Source: Lytechinus variegatus (taxonomy: Eukaryota; Echinodermata; Echinoidea; Temnopleuroida; Toxopneustidae). From it: a stretch of DNA of 64,000 nucleotides. Numbering within the stretch: the stretch's first letter is position 1; each line of letters opens with the position of its first letter. Under the pieces are notes generated by a model. That model saw nothing but the letters and a program-made list of their open reading frames with translations. It made no database searches and had not been told where the DNA came from. The DNA is taken from positions 68,488,356 through 68,552,355 of the forward strand of contig NC_054740.1 in the NCBI RefSeq assembly GCF_018143015.1, read 5' to 3'. Of the stretch, positions 46,400 to 58,464 are shown in pieces. Position numbers and translations under genes: made by a program.

Positions 46400-47900
46400 A
46401 TTCGCCTTGTTGGAGATTCTGATTAATTTTAATTTTTTAACTCCTAAACCATTGTGAAGCTGTACCTCTGATATCGTAATTCTTACCATAGATGCGATCA
46501 TGAAAGAATTACCATAGTGGAAAACACACGTTTTATGTATGTTATTTTATTGGATGGCATAGAGAAGAAACGGAATATATACATAACTGTCTGTGATATT
46601 AATTTTATTTTCTGTTGTTTTCCCAATAGCGCAACGATTAGCCTGCTATCGGCCAATGATTCTACCCGATTGATAACGATGGACTACCACCAAATGAATG
46701 TACATGCCCTGAGCCACAATTGGAAGAGGATCGTAGGCCTACGAGTATGTCACCATCCATGCACACAGGCTTGGTCAACGAGGAATGGAGGAGGACTGGG
46801 TTTTCATCAGGAGCACTAGCGTAGTACGGGGGGGGGGGCAGTCTGCCCTCCCTGACGAGCCACAACTCATGCAAAGGATGTATCCCTGCCCCCCCCCCCC
46901 CCCTGACGAGCTTGGAAAACCTTTTTTTGCCCCCCCCCCTTGGCCGCGGGAAAATTTGTATTTCCCTGTATGTCGATGCTGACAGAATGTTGCTTTTAGA
47001 GGCCTGTTGAACGTTCTTAGGACATTCCCATGCCGTAATGTAAAGTATCTGATAGGTTAAAGGCGAATATGATATTCGGTTATTTTATTCTTCTATGTCG
47101 TTATGTTAGGCTTCAATTTGGATATTAGTAGAAATACCACTTGTATCCCATGGTGAAGTCTTTATAGGCTTTAAAGGACGATTACAAAAAACTCCGAAAC
47201 AAGAGAACAAAGCGACCAATCTTATCATGACACTCGCATTTTCAGTAGGAAAATTTAATTAAGGCTAATTTTGCATAGTTTGGTGAATTTAAATAACATT
47301 TTCAGAAAAAAAATCTGTAAGCTCCCACATTTTTTTCTGTATTGGACGGGGATGACAACCCACTTTTCCATTCTAAAGTCGGCCCTCTCCACCCAGGTGT
47401 AGAAATGGGCACAGTATGCAATGTTTAGAAACATAAGCACTACATAAATTTGCGAAATTTATTGTAATATATTTTTTTGTGATAGGTTCAAGCTAAGATT
47501 GATTGATTAATTGATTTTGGGACCAGTAATGTCCATTCCTGTCGTGTAGTGCTGTTTTATTCTCTTTTATTTCTTGGGGGGGGGGGTAGTGTTAGGGTTT
47601 TCATTTAGCATGCATTTTGTCACTGATGGTCCACAAATTAAGTGCATAAGTAGCCTATATTACATTTAACATATCCATAACCCATACACTTACCCCCTCT
47701 CGGATGTAAGTTCATATAACTAAAAGAAAACTCAGTAATAAGGCAAACAATTTAACATGCCCTTTGATTAAGTGGGTAACATTCTGGGCATTCATTTCTG
47801 GAAAGTAAGGAACAATGTCTTTCTAAACTTTTTAATTAATGAATGGAGAATAACAATACTTCGAGTCCAGTTTAGGAAAGTTTCATCTGATATGCTTTTA
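46400..47900. other. Intergenic with C/G runs
   Basis: Two C/G-rich blocks (46828-46862 and 46890-46942) share TGACGAGC words and look like remains of a repeat end. There is a G run at 47577-47586. No gene was seen. Confidence 0.35.
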
Positions 47901-47902
47901 AG

Positions 47903-48385
47903 TGCAAGTTTACCACCCACCAAGAGGTGGATTTGAATAATCAAACAATAAAATTCAAGGTATTATCAAATCAGATGTAAAATAAGAAAATTATAAAGGT
48001 TTAAGAGAAACAAAGGGGGTCATATGTACATGAGATAGTCAATGATGTCACACTCACTATTTTTTGTGCTTCACTAGATGATGACATTTCAATTTGTTGC
48101 AGACTGGGCAGTTAGAAAGCATCTTCATTGAATAACAATAATTATATTGCAACAGGGACAATCCCGTACATTCAAGGAGGAATAAAGACATGTTCCACAT
48201 CATGATGAGAAAATTTATGAAGCCATTTCAGAATTCACATAATAAAATACAATAATGGTTAGTTGGTGGCATCATCAATCCCCTCATTTGCATACTCACC
48301 AGAATAAAGTGAAACTACTTTATGAAAAGCAGTTTCTTATTTTACATGAGATTATGATGAAAATTTCACCTTGGTTAAGAATGAA
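47903..48385 (+). mobile_element. MITE family A, diverged copy
   Basis: It keeps CAAATCAGATGTAAAATAAG, GTCAATGATGTCACACTCAC, TCAAGGAGGAATAAAGACA and CCCCTCATTTGCATACTCAC in the family order. The termini are degraded. Confidence 0.6.
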
Positions 48386-48466
48386 ATGTGTTGGGCCTAT
48401 TCCTTAGCCAGAAATATATAGACATCTGCGAATGACATTTGGGCTAAGTTTTAGAATTATATTTTG

Positions 48467-48634
48467 CAGGGTGGGTGTTCCATAAAGCCTTTCACAAGTT
48501 ACGACTGACCTCACACCAAACTGGTGACCCTTTCTTGTGCTATATGATATATCCCTGTGCAGCACCTTAGAACTTGCTCTGGCTAGGCATAAAGTCATGC
48601 GTAACTTAGGAAGAGCTTTATGAAATACCCACCT
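48467..48634. mobile_element. MITE with GGGTGGGTGTTCCATAAAGC ends
   Basis: CAGGGTGGGTGTTCCATAAAG at the left mirrors CTTTATGAAATACCCACCTG at the right, about 168 bp apart. It directly abuts the next MITE. Confidence 0.75.
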
Positions 48635-48883
48635 GGGCCCCGTCTTACAAAGAGTTGCGTTTGAGTTGATAACCACAGCTATGGAAATGCATGTGTGTTC
48701 AATGTTTTCTAGATATGATGTATATTCATATACTTATATCGGTTTCTTCACAATTCGGTATGCTTCTCTTTGTTTGCAAAAGGACATTATGCAAGTTTGT
48801 TGTAGGAAGAATTATGACATTGATGGATTTCCATATAATTGAAGTTAATCAAATCAATCGTAACTCTTTGTAAGATGGGACCC
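48635..48883. mobile_element. MITE family C (CTTACAAAGAGTTGCG ends), copy 1
   Basis: GGGCCCCGTCTTACAAAGAG then TTGCG, and at the right AATCGTAACTCTTTGTAAGA then TGGGACCC, form inverted termini. Copy 2 is at 53566-53833. Confidence 0.85.
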
Positions 48884-48889
48884 TGGACA

Positions 48890-50115
48890 GTAAATGATTG
48901 CATTACACCTCCTTTTGGCTACTTGTATTTATTCTTGTATCTGGCTTATCCCCTTATCACCCCCCCCCCCCCTCTCTTTTATTCCTCTTCTCTCCCCTTC
49001 TCCTCCTTTCTCTCCCTTCTCTTTTCTCTCTCCTGAAGGTACTTTCACATTTGGTTGTGCGATCACATTTTGTTACAATATAGGTGACAAAAATAGCAAT
49101 GCTTACAACGGTCCCACAACCAATATTGAAAGCCCCTTTAATATACATGTGTACAGAGTATCCTACAAAAGAGGAAACTGGGATTCTCAGTTTATTGGGA
49201 ATAATTTTTTTCAACACTGGCAAATGGTTAATGATCATTCATTGATATCATGAAATCAATTTGTTGGGATTTTTTAATCTTTATTTTTGGGGTCCAGAGC
49301 TGCCAATCCCAAATGGAAAGAAAACAACCTATTTCTTCTTTTTTGCCCTATTTTCAACCCGATTTTGAAAAAAATACAAACAAAAAACTTTAATTCTTAC
49401 AAGTTAGAAACGTCCCATTTCAAAGGGAAAAATCATTATCCTCATACAAATCCTACTACTTGACAAGCTCTGAATGAGTAACAAAATGTAAATTTATTGT
49501 CAAAACATATTTACTGATTGGGATATCTTTGACTACATCTAGTTTCTTTTTTGTTGTATTATACTCTGTACACACAACCCTTGGATATAGAGTGAACATC
49601 ATCAAATGCATATTAAACATCACTTCAGCAAAAAGATTAGAATTAAGAATTATTCTCAATTTCAATACCCGTTATGACAGATGTATGAAAAATTTGAAAA
49701 TTGAAATTTATTAAACATATATGAATGACCTTTAGTGTTCAAACTAAAGTAATATTTATTCTTGCTTTGTAAATGCCGCAATGCAAATCAAATGTGTAAC
49801 AATACATACCACATTGTTTGTATTCAAACAAATCTATATCCAAAATCAAAATCTGTTCAACAAAGTTATGTACGTTTTATGAAGTTCACTCTTTAAAATA
49901 TGAAACAAAACATTGCAAAATGCATTGTTATTGAGTTATGAAAAAAAAATTGATTTTTCTGGCTGGATATTGAATAAGCTCATCTAAAAAAAATAATGCA
50001 GTGGTGGATGCTAAATTATTAAAATTAAATTCTCTTGAAACAAAGAAAACTTTATCATCAATATCAATCCATTTTGCAACATTTTACACAAAAAGAGAAA
50101 TTGGAGGGGGTATAG
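48890..50115. other. Intergenic, AT-rich, nothing recognised
   Basis: A CT-rich tract at 48960-49040 gives long low-complexity frames. A GAGCTGCCAATCCC word at 49294 may be a scrap of the CTGCCAACC family. No gene was seen. Confidence 0.35.
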
Positions 50116-50120
50116 ATAAT

Positions 50121-50216
50121 TGAGGGTTGCACATTATCCGCAAAGGCTGCAATGAATAATCTCACCAACTCGGTGGAAATTTAAATGTGATTTTTGTGGA
50201 TAATGTGCAAACCTCA
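50121..50216. mobile_element. 96-bp hairpin element
   Basis: TGAGGGTTGCACATTATCCG at the left mirrors GTGGATAATGTGCAAACCTC at the right. Confidence 0.65.
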
Positions 50217-51191
50217 AAGGGCATTAATAAACTTGATCTGCTGCAAGCCAAAATTTGACATTCTTCCTGAAAGTACTCTATAACATTAACAAGCTGAAAA
50301 TATCTTGGTTTTGCATTTCACCAACTTTTTGCAAGTCGAATCATTAATAAACTTGCCACTACAGTGAAAAGATCTATTTGGATTTGAAATAAAAAAAATA
50401 TCTTGGCCTTGCTTCTCAAACTTAAAAATACAATTTTTTTTAATGAAAAATGTATGATAAACATCAGTCTATTAAATTTAGGTTAGATTCTACACATTGT
50501 ACAGTGCCCATGAGAAACCTTAAAACCTGGAGGTTTCAGGAACAATGTCACTTTGGCTTGCAAAAAAAGGTTTGGTGACCTTTCTGCTATCCCATGACAA
50601 AAGGAAGCACCCCTAGAGAATAAAATTTGAATTATGTGCAAATAGCTACTTGCTTTTGAAAGGTCTATATTCTAGGAAGAAAGGGGGGGGGGGTATGTGA
50701 CTCCATTCCATTTTGTATCAGAGCAAAATAAAATATCCCAAATTGAATAAAAAAACATGGTTGCTTCCTTTGTCATCGGATGGCAGAATTGCTCGTGACA
50801 ATTGCTCCTACCCAAAACGAGCAAATTAATACCACCATAAACCCTAATTGTAATCCTAACCCCTCTCAATAACAGCCTATCACAACCCTTACCATAAAAA
50901 TTCAGAGGAATTGGTAGAGGAGCAATTGATGCAGGAGCAAAGGTCACCTCATCATAAAAAAGGGAGAAGTGGAGATCATAACAGATAAAAAAAGGGGAAT
51001 CATGATGGATTAAAAAAAGGCGGGGAAAAAACATAAGATACAGGTATACTGGATTAAAAAAAGGGCGGGGCAAAACATAAGATACAGGTATACAAATAAA
51101 GTAAAGCAGGAATTTTTCATTTTCTAATTTATTATGCATATGTCATTTTGATATATAATGAAAAATAAAAGATTAAAAAAAAAATGACCAG

Positions 51192-51450
51192 CAGCCAAGA
51201 AGATTCATTCAAGTACAGAGGTTACCAAAGCAAGTGACCTCTTGATACAGTGGGGCAGACCCTCTAACCCTCACGAAATGGCCAGCAGCCTGATCGAAGC
51301 TGGGGTCTCCTTGTCAAACTCGCACAATACATGACATCACTACCAATCAACCTATTTTTAAGTGTACAGGGCGGGGCACCGGACACTGCCATGCATGATG
51401 TACCACAGCTAGGTGCTTTATTGTCGAGTTCAATGATACTTTGTGTAGCC
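51192..51450 (+). repeat. Unclassified ~260 bp repeat D, copy 1
   Basis: GCAGCCAAGAAGATTCATTC at its start, CAATACATGACATCACTACC in the middle and GTGCTTTATTGTCGA at the end occur in the same order, inverted, at 55862-56125. Translation of the central parts gives related strings in one frame (QYMTSLPINL against QYVTSLPRDL), but neither copy has an intact long frame. Confidence 0.6.
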
Positions 51451-51726
51451 AGCTGTATGTTAGACAATGCATCGATTTTCCAACCCCTCCCCCTTCTCCC
51501 CACCACTCCCTTTTTCTCTTTTTTTAACTTATGTATGAATCAGTCTGTTAATCCCCTTTGTAGTCTCCTTATTCACCCTAGAACAAAACCACCTTATTTC
51601 CTTTAATCTGCTCCCTCCCTCATTACCATCCCCTCCTCCTCTTATTCCCCTCTCTTCTTTCTACAGGTTTACCAGTTAATCCACTGATTGTGGACTAGCT
51701 CCATACCTCCCTGTACTATCCATCAT

Positions 51727-51856
51727 GCTGAGCTTTTCATGAAGATTCATGTCGGTGATTTTCACCAACAGATGTTATAAGCTATTGAAAATCCTTGCAT
51801 CTGATTTGCTGAGAGCTAATCAGTGAAAATCACAGACTCTCCATGAAATGCTCCCC
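51727..51856. mobile_element. MITE family E (GAGC.TTTCATGAA ends), copy 1
   Basis: TGAGCTTTTCATGAAGATTC...GGTGATTTTCACC is mirrored by GTGAAAATCACAGACTCTCC then ATGAAATGCTCCCC. The longer relative is at 60552-60714. Confidence 0.6.
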
Positions 51857-51859
51857 AAT

Positions 51860-52490
51860 TCTGCCAACCTTCCTTCATTTCACATCCTTTCAACATTTAC
51901 TAGCCATGACTGGTATTTTTAGTTTTATCTTTGAATTTTTAAAGAAATTTTAGTATTACTAATTACTTAAATAATCTTTCATATTTTCATTCATCTATGT
52001 GAAAGTATTATTTCATATACCTCAATGAAGTAAATATCAACTTTTATTTTTCCATTCATTTACAATTATTTATGAATTTTGTATTTCCATTTTTTTAAAT
52101 TTACATTATATATTCAATTTTATTTTCATTCTTCTTTTGGGTGGGGACTTTTTTCCCTTCAAATTTTGAAAATGAATACACCCTTTTCTGTACATGACAT
52201 GTTTCTATGGATTGAAATGAATATATTGGTCAAATATTCAGAGAGAAACCAACAAAAAAACATTTTTTCAAATTGGTTTTGTTTCATTTCTTTGTTTCTG
52301 TTTTTTTTTTTTTTGGGGGGGGGTGGTGCGAGGGGGGTTGTTCTGCTTCTTTTTGTTTTTATTTTCCCCTATGCATTCATTCACCACCATACAGGAATCA
52401 AATGTTTGTGATTGCTACTTCTCCATCACTCCACCATGAACTCTGAGAGATAAGGCAACGCAATGAAACGACAAGTGAATCTAGATCTAT
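51860..52490. other. Intergenic, AT-rich
   Basis: A T-run/G-run junction at 52302-52323 and otherwise low-complexity AT. Nothing recognised. Confidence 0.35.
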
Positions 52491-52669
52491 TTATTGAGCC
52501 CTCAACATCGGCTAATCATGAGGAAGTGCACTTTATATTCCACAATGGTTTATAATACCCCATCAATCATTACAATACAATGTATGAATTCTAGTAATGA
52601 AGCACAATGTCAAATTTCATAGAATGCACCCAACAAGATTTTTGAAATTCATTCCAGGCTGGATGAAAA

Positions 52670-53115
52670 AAAAAAAAGCCAAAGGGTCAATGAGAAGCAA
52701 CATAAAATTACTGACAGTATCCAGGAAAACTTCTAAAACTCATTCTATTCTAGACTGGACGCAGGAAGCATTTTTTAGCCAAAAGGTCTAAGGAAGCAAT
52801 GTCAATTTACACTGATGGCACCCATTGAAATATCCAAATCTCATTCCAGACATGATGTAGGAACCTTTTCTTTAGCCAAAGGGGCAATGACAGAAGAAAA
52901 TAAATAGAAGTTATCTCCTTTGAAGCCTCTTTCATCAATCACCAGTCAAGATACTTGGGTCTCCTTGTAGGCCATGAAGCAGCTTTGGTTAGAAACCAAA
53001 TAATTTTGTTAAGCCCAGTAGAGAGCTAATGTGAATATGAAAGACAACAGGATAGACCAAATCAAACATGCCAATTTCCATCAAATGCCTTCCTGAACAT
53101 AGTGACCTCTCTCCA
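52670..53115 (+). repeat. Degenerate tandem repeat, period ~100 bp
   Basis: GCCAAAGGGTCAATGAGAAG at 52678, GCCAAAAGGTCTAAGGAAGC at 52779 and GCCAAAGGGGCAATGACAG at 52876 begin successive units. Each is preceded by CTCATTC(TATTCT/CAGACAT) and GATG.AGGAA words. Units beyond 52960 are barely recognisable. Non-coding. Confidence 0.55.
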
Positions 53116-53565
53116 GCCAAGTGAATAAACACACATCTCGTTCTAACAGAATACAACTTAAAATGTTCCCTGAGGAAAATCTACCAGACGATTCAGAGGT
53201 TGTTGAAGAATTCAGAAGGCTGACGACCAGGTGCATCATTGCCCTTCTCACAGTCCGGAAGGTGGATGTTAACAGCCCTACACCACCTCATGTCATACCA
53301 AGGAACTGGCTGAGAAATGTCAACTTCCCTGAGACTGATCAGAGGGACCATAACAAAGAAGGAACAGACTCTATGGCCGTCTGCAAATATGCTTTGTACG
53401 TCATAACAATGACAGTGAAAGACTTGCCAGATTTTACATGGTAGTGAAGATCCAGGGATTCCCAGGAAAGACAGTGAGCGGTACAAGATCCAGGGCCACA
53501 TACAATGTGAGGCTTAGAAGAACATAACAAAGAACACAGAATCGGCATTTGGAAAGTGGAAAACA

Positions 53566-53833
53566 GGGCACTGTCTTACAAAGAGTTGCGATTGATCCCA
53601 TCAATCATAACTATGGAAAGCCAGCAAAGTCAACATCTTAAATGCATGCTTGTTTGAAATAATTTTAGAGATGAATGTATATCCATAAATTATTTGATTT
53701 TTTGACAATTTGGTGTGTTCTCCTTTGCTTACAAAGGACATTTTGCAAATTTCCTGTAAAAAAATTATGACACTGATGAATTTCCTTAGTTACGATTGAT
53801 TGGTGCAATCGTAACTCTTTGTAAGAATGGGGT
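53566..53833. mobile_element. MITE family C, copy 2
   Basis: It begins GGGCACTGTCTTACAAAGAG then TTGCGATTGAT and ends AATCGTAACTCTTTGTAAGA then ATGGGGTCT. The interior matches copy 1 (CTATGGAAAG, GACATTTTGCAA, TATGACACTGATG/TTGATG). Confidence 0.85.
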
Positions 53834-54041
53834 CTCTATTCAAATTCCTCCATAAAGAAACCAACACTCTCATCAGAAAAATACAAATCCAGGTGGCAAA
53901 AAGTTTAGATGGCAGGGCCAATGCATATCACAAGGATATCATGTCTAGCAAAATGAAGCAATGAACATCATCATGAGACCACCTGTATGGCACCATGCAC
54001 TGGTAAACAATAAAAGCTGCAGACATCTCTACAAGCAGACC

Positions 54042-54393
54042 TGCCAACCTCTAGGAATAAAAAAATGTATCTTTAGATCCCCCAAAGCTTTATTTTCTCC
54101 CTAAAACTGTATTTTATGATAAATTACAGACATTGGACTGGTTCAAGTTCTATGATTGATTTTTTTTTTTAATACATGAAAGTTATCTGAAATGAAGTTA
54201 TCCAATTATTATTTCTTGTGTGAGTTTTATGAAAATTAGAGATATACAGAGATGATTGTTTTTCAATGGAATATATAATCATCTAATCTTTTTTAAAAGA
54301 AAATTGTATTTTATAAAGGAAAAATGTAATGCCATATTTTGGTTGCAAAAATGTACTAAATTCAACAAAAACAGACTGGTTGGCAGCTCTGCG
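54042..54393. mobile_element. MITE family F (CTGCCAACC ends), copy 1
   Basis: ACCTGCCAACCTCTAGGAAT at the left mirrors ACTGGTTGGCAGCTCT at the right. Inside, AAACTGTATTTTATGATAAA mirrors AAAATTGTATTTTATAAAGG-type words. A shorter relative is at 57703-57895. Confidence 0.7.
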
Positions 54394-54399
54394 TAAGAT

Positions 54400-55855
54400 A
54401 TCAGCATTTGAGTGCGCAACAAAGAAGATCTCCAGATATTGCAAGTAAACTAAAAAGGACATCGTTCTTCATGGTCAAACAACATCTTGGTATCACAACA
54501 GTACAAGACTTCCAAATACCAAATAAAAAGATGTCACATGCAACTGAACAAATTTCCAGAAGACACTAAATGTTTACCCGGGTCATCTTCAACAGTGCCA
54601 CAAAGCCCCAAAGCGGTCATAGCTAAACAGCGCTATTGACGAAATTTGACAAACGTGCTAAAGTCCCATTACAAATATCAATAAGGGTCTAATACAAACA
54701 CAACAACAATGGCAAGGCTCTTGTGAAATGGACTGAAAACTAAATGACATCTGATGACAGGAAAGAAATGAAAATCTGACATTGCACTTCTGAAACTAGA
54801 TTTCAGATTAACATGTATTGCTTTTATCGAAGGAGCATTTTTTATTCAACATTGTGGAAAAACCATTGAAGCACACAGTTCCCCCCAAAATGGGTTAAAA
54901 CTCGATATCCGAAATTTAGTAAATACAATTTTTGTTTTGGCAGAAAAAAAAATGGTAAAAACTTAATATCTGAAATTGAGTAGATACAATTTTTATTTTG
55001 GCAGACGAACCGATATTGAGAAGCCACATTCATCACTCTGTCATTACAATGCAGGCCACTAATAACTCTACACATTGCTTTGATTTCATGATGGATACAC
55101 ACTCAGCAAACGTCACAAACATGAATTTTATGGTGAAAGGGGAAAGGGCCAAGATCAATCTTGGAATAGTTACTCAAATTGGTCTGTCCAAAAATTTAAC
55201 ATGTACATGTACAGAAAAAGGGAATACCTATATTGCAAAATAATTTACGATACTTTCTCATGAGATCAAATTATAGATACTTGATAAATTGTAAAAGAAT
55301 TTGGTCATGTCTTCTTATCACATTATCATACCAGTCATGGCGAATGTAATGTTGCAATGATGTGAAACAAAGATGGTAGCGCAGATAGTACAGGGAGGTA
55401 CAGAGCAGACTGCAATCAATGGATCAACAGATAAGGGATGTAAAAAAATGAGAGGGGAAAGTGAAGCATGAGAGGAAGAGGGTGAAGTAATGAGAAAGAA
55501 AGAGATTATGAAATAAGAAAGGAATGGCTAGATACTAAGGATAATAAATGAATGCAATAAAGATCAACAGACTGAGACACATACAGAGAAATTGGAAAAG
55601 ATTGATGGGGATTTTTGAAGTCCCTATAAATTTACCCAAATTGCCTTCAGGAATGGTAATGTTTTGCTAGATTTCAATGAAAAGAATATCGGTCCAATGA
55701 TTAAAGAAAATGCCCTGAAATTTAAAAGTGCTATCGAGGCAAAACGTAGATAAAAAGCCCAATGTGGGTAAAATTGTTGCCCAATATTTCCAAAATAATT
55801 ATTGCCCTCAGTAATAATTGCTGGAGAACTAATTGCATTGTCTCACATACACAAG
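54400..55855. other. Intergenic, nothing firmly recognised
   Basis: Contains a short direct duplication (GAAATTTAGTAAATACAATT at 54912 and GAAATTGAGTAGATACAATT at 54973). No gene was seen. Confidence 0.35.
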
Positions 55856-55861
55856 GCTACA

Positions 55862-56125
55862 AAAAATATCATTAATATTGTCAATAAAGCACTTACATTA
55901 ATCAGAGAGGTTGTATACCATGCACAGCAGTGTCTAGTGCCCTCCTCTGCACACTGAAAAACTAGATCTCTTGGTAGTGATGTCACATATTGTGTGATTC
56001 TGGCAGGAAGATCCCAGCTCAAACCAGACAGCAAGCCATGTTTGTGAGGACTAGGGCCTACCCCAGCAATCAATGAGGTCAACTGCTCTGGTCCTCCAAC
56101 TTGAATGAATCTTCTTGGCTGCCGG
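55862..56125 (-). repeat. Unclassified ~260 bp repeat D, copy 2 (inverted)
   Basis: Reverse-complement counterpart of 51192-51450, about two thirds identical by eye. An intact 79-codon minus frame (MTSLIAGVGPSPHKHGLLSG...) spans it, but the plus copy does not preserve that frame. Confidence 0.6.
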
Positions 56126-56840
56126 TCTTACAATGTTTTTTTTTCAAGAAAGATAAATAAAATTGTGAATACAAAGCAAGTATACAGTACAGACAATTAT
56201 ACACTACATACATGCATATAGGGTATGTCCAGGCTACCAGACATGATGAAATTAGGGACAATGATTTTTAGTTTTAAAAAATATTTTCTGTTTCTGGAAG
56301 CCTGTAACTCTGTTTGAAACTTGATCTAAAATGGAAATTCCATTGTCATAGAAAATCTATACTGCAAAACATGAATTCCATTTTTCATAAGTAAATTCAA
56401 TGAATTTTTACATGAAAAGTACAGAAAGTAAAGAACCAAAACAGATTAAATGTTTAATTCAAGTTTACTGGTAAACAGAGTATCACTGTCCCTAATTTAC
56501 AAGTAGAGCAGGTCCAAGCTATTAGACATAGAAATGTGACATAAGAGACAAATCAAAGAGGTGTTTCACAAATTTTTTAAGTATGACTAAAAATTGCCTT
56601 ACATTTCCAATTGTGTGTGGAAAATAAAAGATCAGAATCAGAATCACTCTACTTCATACATGTATTAATCCATTAGACTGCAAATTATCATGTTCATATT
56701 TAGACTTGAGCATGAGTTTCAGTCAGTTTAGAATATTGGTGGAACACTTCCAAGAATTCTTTTAATTTCATGAACTTTTCATTAATTCAAAATGATCTGA
56801 CATTTGTAAAAACTTTTCAAAAACTAATACTTCACTAAGA

Positions 56841-56865
56841 CCCCCCCCCCCCCCCCCCCCCCCCC
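56841..56865 (+). repeat. 25-nt poly-C tract
   Basis: An uninterrupted C homopolymer, the longest of many C/G runs here. It would allow a G-rich structure on the minus strand and is prone to assembly and sequencing error. Confidence 0.95.
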
Positions 56866-57004
56866 GTACTGGAACACATGACTGCAATCATGAATATATA
56901 TTAGTGGGACTTTGCAAAATTTGAAACAGATAAATACACCCCTTAAAAATTCATGCCACTGCCATTGCCAGATCGAGAATATACATCCAACTTCTAATAT
57001 TTTA

Positions 57005-57500
57005 AATTAACGACCCCTGTGACATATGGCCCCTGAACTTATGACCCTAAAATCTGATTAAGATCCTCTCACATATCTGTGCATGAGCCTACATTGAAGA
57101 TGTACTCAAATATTTCATCAGAAAGCGAGAACAATGTATAAAATGATCTACATAGTTTGTTCTCATGACCCCAACGTTTAATAGTTATCGCAAGAATGAG
57201 ATATTACTGTTCATAATGACCTGTGTGACCTTTGAACCTCATGACCCTAAAATCTATTCAGATCATTGTCACTCCCATGTATGCATACATGTACACAAGT
57301 AATGTTTGACCATTAAATGAGAAAAAAATATTTTCAGGTACATGATGACCTCTGTGAACTTTGACTACCAGATCCAAAATCTTGTCAGATTATTGCCCTT
57401 TCAATATACATAAATCAACCAATTTGGCAGTTGATCTCTCATACAATTTTTCAATTATCACGAATCTTCAGTTATTGCAAGTATAGAACAGAACAGACAG
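57005..57500 (+). repeat. GACCTCTGTGACCTTTGA-type tandem repeat element
   Basis: Three degenerate units begin GACCCCTGTGACATATGG (57012), GACCTGTGTGACCTTTGA (57220) and GACCTCTGTGAACTTTGA (57345), each followed by ACCCTAAAATCT or CCAAAATCTTGTCAGAT. The element ends ACAGACAGGCAACCCGAAAA near 57510. It is a common dispersed repeat design in marine invertebrates (recalled). Non-coding. Confidence 0.65.
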
Positions 57501-57702
57501 GCAACCCGAAAACTTAACACCTCCAGAAACCAATTAAAGTGAATGGAGGTAAAAATATTATTCCCAAACAAAAATTCCCAAAATATTGTTGTGTATATCC
57601 AATCATTAATTACCCTCATTTTAATGTGTATTCAAGCATTAATTCCCCCTACAGTGTGTAAAAATTATTTTGTCAGGCACTGTAAAACTGACTTTATAAT
57701 CA

Positions 57703-57895
57703 GAGCTGCCAACCTGGACAAGAATATTTCAGTATTTTGAAAGCTGACAACCAGTATTTGGTGAGGAAATCTGTATTTCCAAATAAATACAATAGGATAA
57801 CACATTAAAATAAACTTAGTAGTTTTTGCATGAAACCATTATTCTCATTTTTTAGTACTAGTTAGTGCAAATCAGTTCAAGGTGGCAACTCTGCA
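57703..57895. mobile_element. MITE family F (CTGCCAACC ends), copy 2
   Basis: AGAGCTGCCAACCTGGACAA at the left mirrors CAGTTCAAGGTGGCAACTCT at the right. AT-rich interior of about 190 bp. Confidence 0.65.
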
Positions 57896-58205
57896 TAATG
57901 CCAATATAAATTAATTTAACCAATATGTGACTCAATAACCAATACAGATTTCCTAACCTACAATGTAAACAAAGCTTAATTCACCTAATGTTATACAAGC
58001 TTTGGTACGAAGGCATCACTGCATCCAGTGTTTTGCATATGAATGGTTTGAAAATTGGCTCTTTGATGAGGAACAGTTTACTTTTTTCTATTAGTTTGTA
58101 AATTGATGTTAATCTCATATTCTACCCATAGGGTACAATGTCTACCCATAGGGTACAATAAACACAGGTAATGACATTTTTTATTCTCTAAAAATGATAT
58201 TTAAG

Positions 58206-58460
58206 ACATCCACCCCCCCCCCACTCCCCCGACTAGTTCTACGACAAGTAGATCCAGGGTAAAAAACCAGAGATAAAACTCAATAGGGAAAAACTCTGGA
58301 AAACCTTTGGATCCACTTTTGCAGAATAGTCTGCCCAACCCTATCCACTCCCCTCCCCCATCCTAACTACTTCTACGGCAAGTAGATCCAGGGTGAAAAG
58401 CTACAGATAAAACTCACTGGGGGAAACCTTTGGATCCACTTTTGCAAATAAGTCAGCTCA
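58206..58460 (+). repeat. Direct duplication, ~130 bp unit
   Basis: ACGACAAGTAGATCCAGGGT...AGATAAAACTCA...AACCTTTGGATCCACTTTTG occurs twice (58230-58330 and 58374-58456), each copy preceded by a C-rich run. The copies differ by small indels. Confidence 0.8.
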
Positions 58461-58464
58461 ATAT

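Noticed and set aside
53121-53444. 107-codon plus-strand ORF (MNKHTSRSNRIQLKMFPEEN...)
   Set aside because: No recognisable domain, an equally long overlapping minus frame, and it directly follows degenerate tandem repeats. Not enough to call a gene.
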